Positions 9,603 through 17,234 of a stretch of 64,000 nt of DNA are shown piece by piece. Below the pieces are notes generated by a model. It ran no database searches and had not been told where the DNA came from. It was given only the letters and a program-made list of their open reading frames with translations. The stretch comes from an uncultured Bacteroidota bacterium (GTDB lineage: Bacteria > Bacteroidota > Bacteroidia > JADZBD01). A program made the translations under genes and the position numbers. Where the stretch lies: assembly GCA_937924855.1 (NCBI GenBank), contig CALEYQ010000019.1:1-64000 (forward strand), in the 5' to 3' direction. Numbering within the stretch: position 1 is the first letter of the stretch; each line of letters opens with the position of its first letter.

Positions 9603-10691
9603 ATGATGTATGCCGAGAACCTGTACAAGCTGGGACTAACCTTTTTGCCTGAAGTAGGTCCTGTAAGGGCCAGGTTCCTGCTCGAGGCTGTGGGAAACGC
9701 CGAAGCCCTTTTTAAGGAAAAGAAATCTGCCTTGAAAAAGATACCGGGCATACCCGCCCTTACCTTAAAGGAAATTCTGAAAAGGGAGGTCTTGCAGCAG
9801 GCAGAATCTGAAATGCGCTTTTCTGAGAAAAACGGTATCGACCTGATATTTTTCGATGACCCCGAATACCCGGTCCGGTTAAAGGCCTGTAACGATGCTC
9901 CCCTGGTTCTATATGTAAAAGGAAATGTAAAATCTAATGTGAGCCGGGTGATGGCTGTGGTAGGAAGCCGGAAAGCTACTCCCTATGGAAAAAACATTTG
10001 CGAAAAACTGGTGAAGGGTTTATCCCTGTACAACGCCACCGTGGTAAGCGGATTGGCATACGGCATCGATATCTGTGCACATATGGAAGCCGTAAAAAAT
10101 AATATTCCCACCATTGCTGTGGTGGCCCATGGGCTCGACATGATTTATCCTCAGAAACACGAAAAATTTGTTTCGGAAATCCTGGATACCGGTGGTCTTA
10201 TTTCTGAATTTCCATCCTGCACCACACTACATCCTGATTTTTTCCCTCGCAGAAACAGGATTATAGCCGGACTTTCCGATGCTACCCTGGTCGTGGAAGC
10301 AGGCATCAGAAGCGGTTCGCTTATTACCGCCGAGCTGGCGAACTCATATAACCGTGAGGTTTTTGCAGTGCCTGGCCGATTGGACGATCATTGGTCGTCC
10401 GGTTGCAATTACCTGCTTAAAACCCATAAGGCGGCCCTGGTTCAGTCGGAAAAGGATTTTGAATTTTTATTGGGCTGGGAATTGAAATCCTCCGGCAAAT
10501 CGAAACCCCCGCTTACCGGGCCGGAAAAGCAGCTTGAAAACTTATTCCTGGAATCACGAACCCTGCATCTTGATGAAATTTCCTTTCGGAGCGGCCTGGA
10601 TACCGGCAAGGTATTGTCTCTGCTTCTTCAGATGGAATTTTCCGGACATGTTGCCTCTTTGCCCGGAAAAATGTACCGCTGGAAAGGATAA
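9603..10691 (+). CDS. dprA: DNA-processing protein DprA
   Basis: 362 residues from ATG 9603; an upstream TTG at 9597 overlaps the -7 promoter element and is rejected. DprA loads RecA on incoming single-stranded DNA during natural transformation. The N-terminal helix-hairpin-helix-like part (LGLTFLPEVGPVRARFLLEA, KKIPGI) is followed by the Rossmann-type core with VVGSRKATPYG, VVSGLAYGIDICAH, HGLDMIYP, FFPRRNRIIAGLS and VEAGIRSGSLITAELA. These are the diagnostic DprA/Smf motifs. A C-terminal winged-helix-like segment (LDEISFRSGLDTGKVLSLLLQME) completes the family's normal length. The next gene (pirin) follows in the same direction after 19 bp. No other competence gene lies nearby. Confidence 0.96.
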   Translation: MMYAENLYKLGLTFLPEVGPVRARFLLEAVGNAEALFKEKKSALKKIPGIPALTLKEILKREVLQQAESEMRFSEKNGIDLIFFDDPEYPVRLKACNDAPLVLYVKGNVKSNVSRVMAVVGSRKATPYGKNICEKLVKGLSLYNATVVSGLAYGIDICAHMEAVKNNIPTIAVVAHGLDMIYPQKHEKFVSEILDTGGLISEFPSCTTLHPDFFPRRNRIIAGLSDATLVVEAGIRSGSLITAELANSYNREVFAVPGRLDDHWSSGCNYLLKTHKAALVQSEKDFEFLLGWELKSSGKSKPPLTGPEKQLENLFLESRTLHLDEISFRSGLDTGKVLSLLLQMEFSGHVASLPGKMYRWKG

Positions 10692-10710
10692 AAATTTGTA
10701 ACTTAAGGGT

Positions 10711-11463
10711 ATGTTAAAGCATTATCCAAAAGATCAACAGGCCAAAGGCTCTTTTAACTTCGGAAAAATTCTGGAAAACAAACCCATAGGGTTTCCTCAG
10801 GATGGTGGTGCCCTGAAACCGTATTCAACTTTGTTTTACTGGGCCCACGCCTGGAGTGATTCCGGAGGTTTGATCGACGAACATCCGCATAAGGGATTTG
10901 AAATAATGAGTTATGTTCTGAAAGGTGAAATCGAACATTACGACAACCGGATGAAGGGATGGAAAAAATTAAAGGCAGGAGATGCCCAGATTATCCGGGC
11001 AGGAAACGGTATCGTTCATGCTGAAAAACTGAATGAGGGATCTGCTATTTTCCAGATTTGGTTCGATCCTGATTTGTCAAAATCACTTTCCCAGCCTGCA
11101 TCCTACAGCGATTATCCTGCCGAAGCCTTTCCTGTTTCGGAATCCCGTGGAATGAAAATTAAGCAAATCAAGGGGAAAGGATCTCCCTTTGAAATGTCCT
11201 CAAAGATTGATTTCATACAGGAAATTACACTTTCAGCAGGGACCGGTGTGATTGATTTGGAGCCTCGCTATTTTTACAGCGTTTATTGCATTGAGGGAAG
11301 TCTCAACCTTAACGGTACTCAGATTGAGGCCCACGATTTTGTGCAAATCTCAGGAGAAGATTCCCTGAAAACGGAGGTGGCTGATTCCGCCCGCCTGTTT
11401 GTAATAAAATCTCCCGCAAGTCCGGGCTTTAAAACTTATTTTGATGCAATGACCGGGTCCTGA
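10711..11463 (+). CDS. Pirin family bicupin protein
   Basis: 250 residues, two cupin domains. The N-terminal cupin carries the pirin metal-site pattern HPHKGFEIMSYVLKGEIEH and, ~45 residues later, GIVHAEK (His and Glu ligands). The C-terminal half (IQEITLSAGTGVIDLE, YSVYCIEGSLNLNG) is the degenerate second cupin. Some bacterial pirins act as quercetin 2,3-dioxygenases or metabolic regulators; the role here is unknown. Its 3' end overlaps the convergent purT gene by 28 bp, and no terminator separates the two. Confidence 0.9.
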   Translation: MLKHYPKDQQAKGSFNFGKILENKPIGFPQDGGALKPYSTLFYWAHAWSDSGGLIDEHPHKGFEIMSYVLKGEIEHYDNRMKGWKKLKAGDAQIIRAGNGIVHAEKLNEGSAIFQIWFDPDLSKSLSQPASYSDYPAEAFPVSESRGMKIKQIKGKGSPFEMSSKIDFIQEITLSAGTGVIDLEPRYFYSVYCIEGSLNLNGTQIEAHDFVQISGEDSLKTEVADSARLFVIKSPASPGFKTYFDAMTGS

Positions 11464-12632
11464 TTTTGGGCTCCGATGGTAACTTTGGAAGCCAGAGATT
11501 TGGCTTTTTTCCGCAACTCATCCGTGCTGCTGCCGGGAATATCCCAGCAAACAACAACTCCCATTCTCCGGTATTTCCTGAGTTCAGGTTTTCCAAAAAT
11601 TCTGAAGTCTGATTTTGGATGAGCAGCAATTTCTTCCAGGCCGGAATACTCCGGAATGCCTTTTTCAAGTTCGGATAATATTACTGCACTCACACCATTT
11701 CGCTCAAGGGTAATTTCAGGAATGGGCAAACCCAGAATGGCACGAGCATGCAATTCAAATTCTGAAAAATTCTGGGTGCCGGCCAGGGTAACCATGCCGG
11801 TATCGTGAGGGCGCGGACTTAATTCGGAAAAGTAAACCTGGTCTTTGGTAAGAAAAAATTCAACCCCCCAGATGCCGGAACCGCCAAGGGCACGGGTAAC
11901 TTTTTCAGCCATCGAACAGGCTTCCCTGTACATGGTATCATCCATGGAGTGCGGCTGCCAGCTTTCCTGGTAGTCGCCTCTTTCCTGGCGATGACCAATG
12001 GGCGGACAAAAAAGGGTAGGTCCTTTCTTTTGGGTTACTGTTAACAGGGTAATCTCTGATTCGAAAGGAATAAATTCCTCTATGATAACTTCTTTTAAAT
12101 CGCCCCGCGATCCGGCAATGGCATAGTCCCAGGATTTTTCAACATCGGATTTGGTTTTTACCACCGACTGTCCCTTTCCGGAGGAAGACATGAGGGGTTT
12201 TACCACGCAGGGAATTCCAATTTCTTCAACGGCTTTTGAAAACTGTTCCAGAGTGGTGGCATATTGGTAGCGGGCAGTTTTCAGACCTAATTCTTTTGCG
12301 GCAAGATCCCTGATAGCCTTTCGGTTCATGGTGAAATTTGCAGCCCGTGCCGAGGGAATAACCTCCAACCCTTTTTTTTCATATTCGTAAAATCGCTCGG
12401 TACGGATGGCTTCAATTTCAGGCACAATAAGATCGGGTTTGTGCTTGGCAACAACCCTGTCGAGGGATTCTCCGTCCAGCATGTTAATAACCTCAAACCC
12501 ATTCGCCACCTGCATGGCCGGCGCCCCGGCATAGGAGTCAACGGCAATTACCTCCTGCCCGTATCGTTGTAAGGAAATAACCAGCTCTTTACCGAGTTCT
12601 CCGGATCCAAGTAATAAGATTTTCTTACGCAT
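11436..12632 (-). CDS. purT: Formate-dependent phosphoribosylglycinamide formyltransferase PurT
   Basis: 398 residues from ATG 12632; an upstream TTG at 12644 is less likely. It makes formyl-GAR from GAR, formate and ATP, the folate-independent route for purine step 3. The ATP-grasp architecture is clear: KILLLGSGELGKELVISLQR with VIAVDSY at the N-terminus, the central ATP-binding segment CVVKPLMSSSGKGQSVV, and the metal/ATP-binding GIWGVEFF, FSELSPRPHDTGMVTLA. Length is normal for PurT. It is divergent from kbl across ~90 bp and convergent with pirin. purD and purQ occur elsewhere in the window, so purine genes are scattered, not in one operon. Confidence 0.96.
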   Translation of the reverse strand: MRKKILLLGSGELGKELVISLQRYGQEVIAVDSYAGAPAMQVANGFEVINMLDGESLDRVVAKHKPDLIVPEIEAIRTERFYEYEKKGLEVIPSARAANFTMNRKAIRDLAAKELGLKTARYQYATTLEQFSKAVEEIGIPCVVKPLMSSSGKGQSVVKTKSDVEKSWDYAIAGSRGDLKEVIIEEFIPFESEITLLTVTQKKGPTLFCPPIGHRQERGDYQESWQPHSMDDTMYREACSMAEKVTRALGGSGIWGVEFFLTKDQVYFSELSPRPHDTGMVTLAGTQNFSEFELHARAILGLPIPEITLERNGVSAVILSELEKGIPEYSGLEEIAAHPKSDFRIFGKPELRKYRRMGVVVCWDIPGSSTDELRKKAKSLASKVTIGAQNQDPVIASK

Positions 12633-12709
12633 AGCTAACTGCAAATATGGAAAGAATTTTGGGAACCGAAATTTACCCGGGGCCTGAGAAAATTTGTCAG
12701 ATGGATTCT

Positions 12710-12717
12710 TAAATTTG
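12710..12717 (+). promoter_or_regulatory. -7 promoter element of kbl
   Basis: TAAATTTG is an exact match to the Bacteroidota -7 consensus TAnnTTTG and ends four bases before the kbl ATG at 12722. No good TTTG is seen at the expected -33 position. A start site at the usual distance would make the mRNA leaderless. Confidence 0.5.
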
Positions 12718-12721
12718 TCCC

Positions 12722-13912
12722 ATGTACGGAAAACTCAAAGACCATTTAACCAACGAGCTTCAGCAAATCGAAGAAGCCGGGCTTTTTAAAAAGGAGAGAA
12801 TTTTAACCACCCCCCAGGGTCCCGTTGTAAAGACAACCGCCGGAAAAGAAGTAATAATTTTTTGCGCCAATAATTATCTCGGACTTTCATCCCACCCGAA
12901 TGTAACACGCGCTGCTGCCAAAACTTTAGAATCGCGAGGGTATGGAATGAGCAGTGTGCGTTTTATTTGCGGAACCCAGGATATACACCGGGAACTGGAG
13001 GAGAAAATTGCAGCCTTTGTAGGTCAGGAAGATGCTATTTTGTATGCGGCTTGTTTCGATGCCAACGGGGGCGTGTTCGAACCCCTGCTGGGCGATGAAG
13101 ATGCAATTATTTCCGACGAGCTGAACCACGCATCAATTATTGATGGTGTTCGTTTGTGTAAAGCAAAGCGATTCCGGTACAAAAATCAGGATATGAAGGA
13201 TCTGGAAGAGCAATTGAAGGCTGCTTCGGGATGCCGGTTTAAAATGATTGTTACTGATGGGGTTTTTTCCATGGATGGTTTTGTAGCCCCCTTGGATAAA
13301 ATATGTGACCTGGCGGATAAATATAATGCTCTGGTAATGGTTGACGAAAGCCATGCATCAGGGTTTATCGGAAAAACAGGAAGAGGAACCATTGAGTTGA
13401 AGAATGTCATGAATCGTGTGGATATTGTTACCGGAACTTTCGGGAAAGCCCTGGGTGGAGCTATGGGAGGCTTCACCGCTTCCAAAAAGGAAATTGTTGC
13501 TATGCTCCGGCAAAGGTCAAGACCCTATTTGTTCAGTAATTCCCTGGCCCCATCTATTGTGGGAGGAACATTAGCCGTTCTTGAAATGCTTAGTGAAACC
13601 ACCGAACTCCGGGATAAACTGGAGCATAATGTTAAATATTTTAAGGAAGGAATTAAAAAGGCCGGACTTGAAATAAAGGATGGGGAAAGCGCCATTGTAC
13701 CGGTAATGCTATATGATGCCAAGCTATCTCAGGAATTTGCCGCCCGATTGCTCGACGAAGGCATTTATGTTATCGGGTTTTTCTTTCCGGTAGTCCCAAG
13801 GGGGCAAGCCCGGATCAGAGTACAACTGAGTGCTGCTCACGAAAAAGAACATCTTGATAAAGCCATTGAGGCTTTTGCCAGGGTAGGGAAGGAGCTGGGG
13901 GTCATTAAATAA
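12722..13912 (+). CDS. kbl: Glycine C-acetyltransferase (2-amino-3-ketobutyrate CoA ligase)
   Basis: 396 residues, PLP-dependent alpha-oxoamine synthase family. It cleaves 2-amino-3-ketobutyrate with CoA to glycine and acetyl-CoA, the second step of threonine breakdown. Visible motifs are FCANNYLGLSSHP, GYGMSSVRFICGT, SDELNHASIIDG, TDGVFSMDGFVAPL, MVDESHASGFIG, and the PLP lysine in TGTFGKALGGAMGG. The substrate-binding pattern fits Kbl better than the 8-amino-7-oxononanoate synthase BioF (GTQDIHRELEEKIA, RGYGMSSVRFICG). The partner threonine dehydrogenase is not in the window. A strong bidirectional terminator follows at once. Confidence 0.95.
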   Translation: MYGKLKDHLTNELQQIEEAGLFKKERILTTPQGPVVKTTAGKEVIIFCANNYLGLSSHPNVTRAAAKTLESRGYGMSSVRFICGTQDIHRELEEKIAAFVGQEDAILYAACFDANGGVFEPLLGDEDAIISDELNHASIIDGVRLCKAKRFRYKNQDMKDLEEQLKAASGCRFKMIVTDGVFSMDGFVAPLDKICDLADKYNALVMVDESHASGFIGKTGRGTIELKNVMNRVDIVTGTFGKALGGAMGGFTASKKEIVAMLRQRSRPYLFSNSLAPSIVGGTLAVLEMLSETTELRDKLEHNVKYFKEGIKKAGLEIKDGESAIVPVMLYDAKLSQEFAARLLDEGIYVIGFFFPVVPRGQARIRVQLSAAHEKEHLDKAIEAFARVGKELGVIK

Positions 13913-13940
13913 AAAAAGGGGGCTCTGCCCCCTTTTTTTA
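13911..13940. terminator. Bidirectional intrinsic terminator between kbl and CDGSH gene
   Basis: A GGGGGC/GCCCCC stem with a three-base TCT loop is flanked by an A7 tract on the left and a T7 tract on the right. The hairpin works in both directions, serving the convergent kbl (+) and the marR-yceI-CDGSH operon (-). Confidence 0.93.
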
Positions 13941-13941
13941 T

Positions 13942-14133
13942 TTAACCTTCAAAATTGTTCTTTTTGTGATTTCCGTCACAATATGGTTTTTTGGTTGAGT
14001 GTCCGCAGCGACAAAGAAAAGCCTTGGCTTCATGTTCATCGCAAATCCCATCGGGTTTTTCTACCGAAATTTTTCCTTCAACCATTAAGGGTCCGTTCGG
14101 AAGAACCGTAATTTTTAATTTTTGGTTTTCCAT
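13942..14133 (-). CDS. CDGSH-type iron-sulfur protein
   Basis: 63 residues. The C-terminal half has the CDGSH [2Fe-2S] signature C-x-C-x2-S-x3-P-x-C-D-G-x-H (FLCRCGHSTKKPYCDGNHK), with three cysteine ligands and one histidine. The N-terminal half (VEGKISVEKPDG, with CDEHEAKAFL) is typical of the small bacterial CDGSH proteins. It is a cytoplasmic redox/electron-transfer protein whose exact partner is unknown. It is the last gene of marR-yceI-CDGSH, starting two bases after the yceI stop. Confidence 0.92.
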   Translation of the reverse strand: MENQKLKITVLPNGPLMVEGKISVEKPDGICDEHEAKAFLCRCGHSTKKPYCDGNHKKNNFEG

Positions 14134-14135
14134 GT

Positions 14136-14747
14136 TTATTTGGTTTTAGTTCCTGCAATATTGAATTTCAGGGTAAAATCATCATAAATCATTTTGTCGC
14201 CGATGTCTTCAAAAAATGTTTTTGAACCATAGCGAACATCAAACTTACTGCGATCGATTGTCATTTCACCCGTGGCAGCGAATTTCCCGTCTTTCAATTT
14301 AATTAAAGCGGGGAAACTGATAACTTCAGTTTTCCCTTTTATGGTAATTTCTCCGGTAACGGTGTGTTTTCCACCTGATTTGGCCGGGCTTTTAACTTCT
14401 GTAATTTTGAAAGTAGCTTCCGGGAACTTTGACACATCAAAAAAATCGGCTGATTTCAAGTGGCCTTCAAGTTTGGCTTTCATGTCGCCCGAAAGATCTT
14501 TGTTTTCAATAGTGCCCATGTTAACCGTAATGTTTCCGGATGTTATTTTTCCGTTCTCAACGGTCAATGCTCCTTCCTGAAGCTTAATGGTTCCCACATG
14601 TTCTCCACCTACCTTCTTGCCTTTCCACTCCACTGAACTTACATCCGTTAAAATTTTAAAATTTCCGCTTTCGCCCCCAACAGGGGTAAAAGCAATAAGG
14701 GCTGCAAGCCCAATTAGCGATCCGATAAATACAAGTGTCTTTTTCAT
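14136..14747 (-). CDS. YceI-family periplasmic lipid-binding protein
   Basis: 203 residues from ATG 14747 (MKKTLVFIGSLIGLAALIAF signal peptide). An upstream in-frame ATG at 14774 would overlap the TGTATATACA palindrome and is rejected. The mature part is a YceI lipocalin-like barrel: SSVEWKGKKVGGEHVGTI, GALTVENGKITSGNITVNM, LKSADFFDVSKFPEATFKI, HTVTGEITIKGKTEVISFP, and MTIDRSKFDVRYGS. The family binds polyisoprenoid or other long lipids in the periplasm and is often stress-induced. It lies between marR and the CDGSH gene. Confidence 0.93.
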   Translation of the reverse strand: MKKTLVFIGSLIGLAALIAFTPVGGESGNFKILTDVSSVEWKGKKVGGEHVGTIKLQEGALTVENGKITSGNITVNMGTIENKDLSGDMKAKLEGHLKSADFFDVSKFPEATFKITEVKSPAKSGGKHTVTGEITIKGKTEVISFPALIKLKDGKFAATGEMTIDRSKFDVRYGSKTFFEDIGDKMIYDDFTLKFNIAGTKTK

Positions 14748-14763
14748 GATTTTTGGTTTTTGT

Positions 14764-14773
14764 TGTATATACA
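14764..14773. promoter_or_regulatory. Candidate MarR operator before yceI
   Basis: A perfect 10-bp palindrome, TGTATATACA, is centred about 21 bp upstream of the yceI start at 14747. The same ten bases recur at nearly the same distance before the marR gene itself (15259-15268). Repetition of an identical palindrome at the two starts controlled by a local MarR regulator suggests an operator. Confidence 0.55.
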
Positions 14774-14793
14774 TATAATTTAAGAAAAAATTT

Positions 14794-15243
14794 TCAGTTT
14801 CTCACTTTGTCGAGGAGGGAATTCAGCATTTGCATTTCCTTTTTGTCCATATGCTCAAAAAGTTGTTGGCTTAATTCCATTTCCTGATCGAGTTTATTCA
14901 GCAAGTCCAGCCCCTTTGAGGTAAGCGAAACATCGCATGCTCTTCTGTCGGTGTCATTTAACTTTCGATCGCAAAGGCCTTTTTGTCTAAGTTTTTCTAC
15001 CAGGCGACTTGCATTCGACATTTTATTCAGCATCCGAGCCGTAAGTAATCCCACCGTAGCCGGTTTGGGGTGTTGCCCCCGAAGAATCCTCATTACATTA
15101 TATTGCTCCGGACTGATTTTATGCGGTTTTAAAATTTTGGCCATGTGTGCATATAGCCAGTTTCCGGTAAAAAGAATATTAATGGCCGCCTTGTGACCCT
15201 CACTTCCAAAGTTTGTTTGCTTTATTTCAGATTCAATATTCAA
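14794..15243 (-). CDS. MarR-family transcriptional regulator
   Basis: 149 residues, winged helix-turn-helix dimer. Family features: NWLYAHMAKILKPHKISPEQYNVMRIL, the recognition region LLTARMLNKMSNASRLVEKL, then the wing RKLNDTDRRACDVSLTSKG. The start appears to be TTG at 15243: an in-frame TAA lies just upstream, and the next ATG would remove the dimerisation helix. It probably represses itself and the adjacent yceI, as the same palindrome precedes both. MarR next to YceI is a pairing I have seen in other Bacteroidota. The inducer is unknown. Confidence 0.9.
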   Translation of the reverse strand: MNIESEIKQTNFGSEGHKAAINILFTGNWLYAHMAKILKPHKISPEQYNVMRILRGQHPKPATVGLLTARMLNKMSNASRLVEKLRQKGLCDRKLNDTDRRACDVSLTSKGLDLLNKLDQEMELSQQLFEHMDKKEMQMLNSLLDKVRN

Positions 15244-15258
15244 TGTTTATACTAATAA

Positions 15259-15268
15259 TGTATATACA
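15259..15268. promoter_or_regulatory. Candidate MarR operator before marR
   Basis: TGTATATACA, identical to the site before yceI, ends 16 bases upstream of the marR TTG start. Autoregulation by MarR proteins through short AT-rich palindromes is common, which fits this position. Confidence 0.55.
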
Positions 15269-15313
15269 AATATAGGTATATTTTTTGATTTTTTTCGACT
15301 TTTCAAAAAAAAA

Positions 15314-16180
15314 TTATTTGGGGCCCAGTCTGACTTTGAAAAAGAGGTAAGAAGTTCCCTCCGAGCTCATGATATTGCCTGAATACCAGCCATTTCCGAG
15401 CGACTTTAAATCTTCGGTTGACTTTCCCGACTTTCCGATAATAATAGCCCGGTTCGGGTAAAATATATCATTGCTGGCGATGTCCAGAATTACTACCTGG
15501 GTTCCCTTGGGAAGAATTGGGTCGGCGAAAAAACCATCTTTAATAAGAAGGTTATCTTTTTTTGCCAGGCCCTTTTGCTGTCCTTCAAAGCCGGAAATTC
15601 CGGTCTTTACCTGAATTTTAAAAAACACATACGCATTTTTCTGGTCGTCGGTTAACTGTCCTTCATACCAGCAGCCATCAAGAGGTTTCAGGGAGGTCTT
15701 TGTCCGCATCCGTTCCCCAACGAGATCGGGATGTATTAAAGCGTAAATATCAGATCCGTGAATGGCAAGTAATTCTACTTCGGTTTCAGGTGGAATTACC
15801 ACTCCGAAGGAAGCTCCCGGTTTGCAATCGGGTGGTGCGTCAACAACTTTTGAGGCCAGTTTTATCTGAATCCGGGAAAAGGAATAAAGTTTGCCGTTTT
15901 TACCACGGGCGTTTCCTGAGAAAAGGCAATCTTTCTGACGGGTAAGGTTCCCGCTTACCCAAAAGGTATCCTGCATCAACTCCTTCCTTTCTTCATAATA
16001 AAGATCGTTGGGGTCGAACTCCAGAATTAAGATTCCCTGACCCTCATTCACCTTATCTCCGGTAAAGGCACCCGGTTGGCAATTGACCTGGGCATTAACT
16101 TTGGTTAACCCTCCGGCACAAATCAATATTGCGCACATTATCAGGGTCTTAGCATGAATAGGGTTTAATGGTATCGTCAT
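15314..16180 (-). CDS. Exported protein with three tandem ~80-residue repeats, unknown function
   Basis: 288 residues with a signal peptide (IMCAILICAGGLTKVNAQ). I do not recognise the family. The mature part contains three related units. Each has a strand with a DI/DLY motif (ILEFDPNDLYYEERKEL; LLAIHGSDIYALIHPDLVG; ILDIASNDIFYPNRAII), then a segment ending in CLFSGNA, GCWYEGQL or NGWYSGNI, then an aromatic beta strand (SFSRIQIKL; VFFKIQVKT; LFFKVRLGP). Each unit resembles a small beta-barrel such as an SH3-like fold, but that is inference. It is monocistronic and reads away from rplM. A periplasmic or surface binding role is plausible. Confidence 0.75.
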   Translation of the reverse strand: MTIPLNPIHAKTLIMCAILICAGGLTKVNAQVNCQPGAFTGDKVNEGQGILILEFDPNDLYYEERKELMQDTFWVSGNLTRQKDCLFSGNARGKNGKLYSFSRIQIKLASKVVDAPPDCKPGASFGVVIPPETEVELLAIHGSDIYALIHPDLVGERMRTKTSLKPLDGCWYEGQLTDDQKNAYVFFKIQVKTGISGFEGQQKGLAKKDNLLIKDGFFADPILPKGTQVVILDIASNDIFYPNRAIIIGKSGKSTEDLKSLGNGWYSGNIMSSEGTSYLFFKVRLGPK

Positions 16181-16260
16181 ATGTAGGAAGGTTGGAACCG
16201 GATTTCCAAAAACCGGACCGCAATATTATAAAACTAAAGAATTTTAATAGGCATTAAGGT

Positions 16261-16291
16261 TTTGCCGAATTAAAATAACTTACTATCTTCG
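16261..16291 (+). promoter_or_regulatory. Promoter of the rplM ribosomal operon
   Basis: The -33 element TTTG (16261-16264) and the -7 element TATCTTCG (16284-16291; consensus TAnnTTTG with one mismatch) are separated by 19 bases, the standard Bacteroidota spacing. Confidence 0.75.
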
Positions 16292-16344
16292 CAACCCCTT
16301 TTTAAGGGGCAATGTATTGTTGTAAGTAATTAATTGACAATAAA
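16292..16344 (+). promoter_or_regulatory. rplM 5' leader with a short hairpin
   Basis: The leader begins right after the -7 element and contains CCCCTT-TTT-AAGGGG (16295-16309), a six-pair hairpin at the probable 5' end of the mRNA. L13 is known in other bacteria to bind and repress its own leader, and I recall that uL13 leader candidates have been proposed for Bacteroidia. Whether this is such a leader or merely a 5' stabilising hairpin cannot be decided here. Confidence 0.4.
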
Positions 16345-16812
16345 GTGGATACACTAAGTTACAAAACAGTTTACGCCAACAAGGCAACTGTAAAGCAGGA
16401 TTGGCTGCTTGTGGATGCAGAAAATGAAACCCTGGGTCGTCTGGCCAGCAAGGTAGCTTACCTTGTTAAAGGGAAAAACAAAACCTATTACACTCCCAAT
16501 GTAAATTGCGGAGATCATGTGGTTGTTATCAATGCTGAAAAAGTAAAACTTACCGGAAACAAAATCGAGGAAAAGGTTTACACCCGGCATACGGATTATC
16601 CCGGCGGACAGCGGCATGCTACGGCCCAGGAAGTATTGGAGAAAAAGCCTGAGTTTCTGATTGAAAGAGCGGTTCGCAAAATGCTTCCTAAAAATAAATT
16701 GGGGAATCAGTTGTTCCGAAACCTGCATGTTTTTGTTGGTTCTGAACATCCACATAGCGCACAGGCTCCTAAAAAGGTAGATTTAAAAACAATTATCGCA
16801 CACAATAAATAA
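16345..16812 (+). CDS. rplM: 50S ribosomal protein L13
   Basis: 155 residues starting at a GTG codon (16345). The start is supported by the N-terminus MDTLSYKTVYANKATVKQDW, which matches the usual Bacteroidota L13 beginning. Family motifs: LLVDAENETLGRLASKVAYL, YTPNVNCGDHVVVINAEKV, and AVRKMLPKNKLGNQLFRNL. L13 is an early assembly protein of the large subunit. It is followed after 2 bp by rpsI, the universal L13-S9 pair. Confidence 0.98.
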   Translation: MDTLSYKTVYANKATVKQDWLLVDAENETLGRLASKVAYLVKGKNKTYYTPNVNCGDHVVVINAEKVKLTGNKIEEKVYTRHTDYPGGQRHATAQEVLEKKPEFLIERAVRKMLPKNKLGNQLFRNLHVFVGSEHPHSAQAPKKVDLKTIIAHNK

Positions 16813-16814
16813 AA

Positions 16815-17201
16815 ATGGAAGTAATCAACACCGTAGGTCGCAGAAAGACCTCCATTGCCCGGGTATACCTTCAAAAGGGAAAGGGAAATATCGAAGTAAA
16901 CAGTCGTGATTTCAAAGTTTACTTCGCAAGCCCACTGCTTCAGTATAAAGTTACCCAGCCGCTTAATACACTCGGGCTGGAAGGAAAATATGATTTACGT
17001 GTAATCGTTGAAGGAGGAGGGGTTACCGGTCAGGCCGAAGCCATCCGCCTTGGAATTGCCCGTGCTCTGGTAGAGCTGGATGCCGAAAGCAAACCCAAAC
17101 TCAGAAAGGAAGGATTTCTTACCCGCGACCCACGCATGGTAGAAAGGAAAAAGCCCGGCCAGAAAAAAGCCCGGAAGCGCTTCCAGTTCTCTAAACGTTA
17201 A
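16815..17201 (+). CDS. rpsI: 30S ribosomal protein S9
   Basis: 128 residues. It opens MEVINTVGRRKTSIARVYL and has GGVTGQAEAIRLGIARAL. The C-terminal extension VERKKPGQKKARKRFQFSKR ends in the conserved KR that contacts P-site tRNA. Normal length. Second gene of the rplM-rpsI-rpsB-tsf operon. Confidence 0.98.
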   Translation: MEVINTVGRRKTSIARVYLQKGKGNIEVNSRDFKVYFASPLLQYKVTQPLNTLGLEGKYDLRVIVEGGGVTGQAEAIRLGIARALVELDAESKPKLRKEGFLTRDPRMVERKKPGQKKARKRFQFSKR

Positions 17202-17234
17202 AATTCAGAAATTAAAACAACAAGCAAATTCAGA

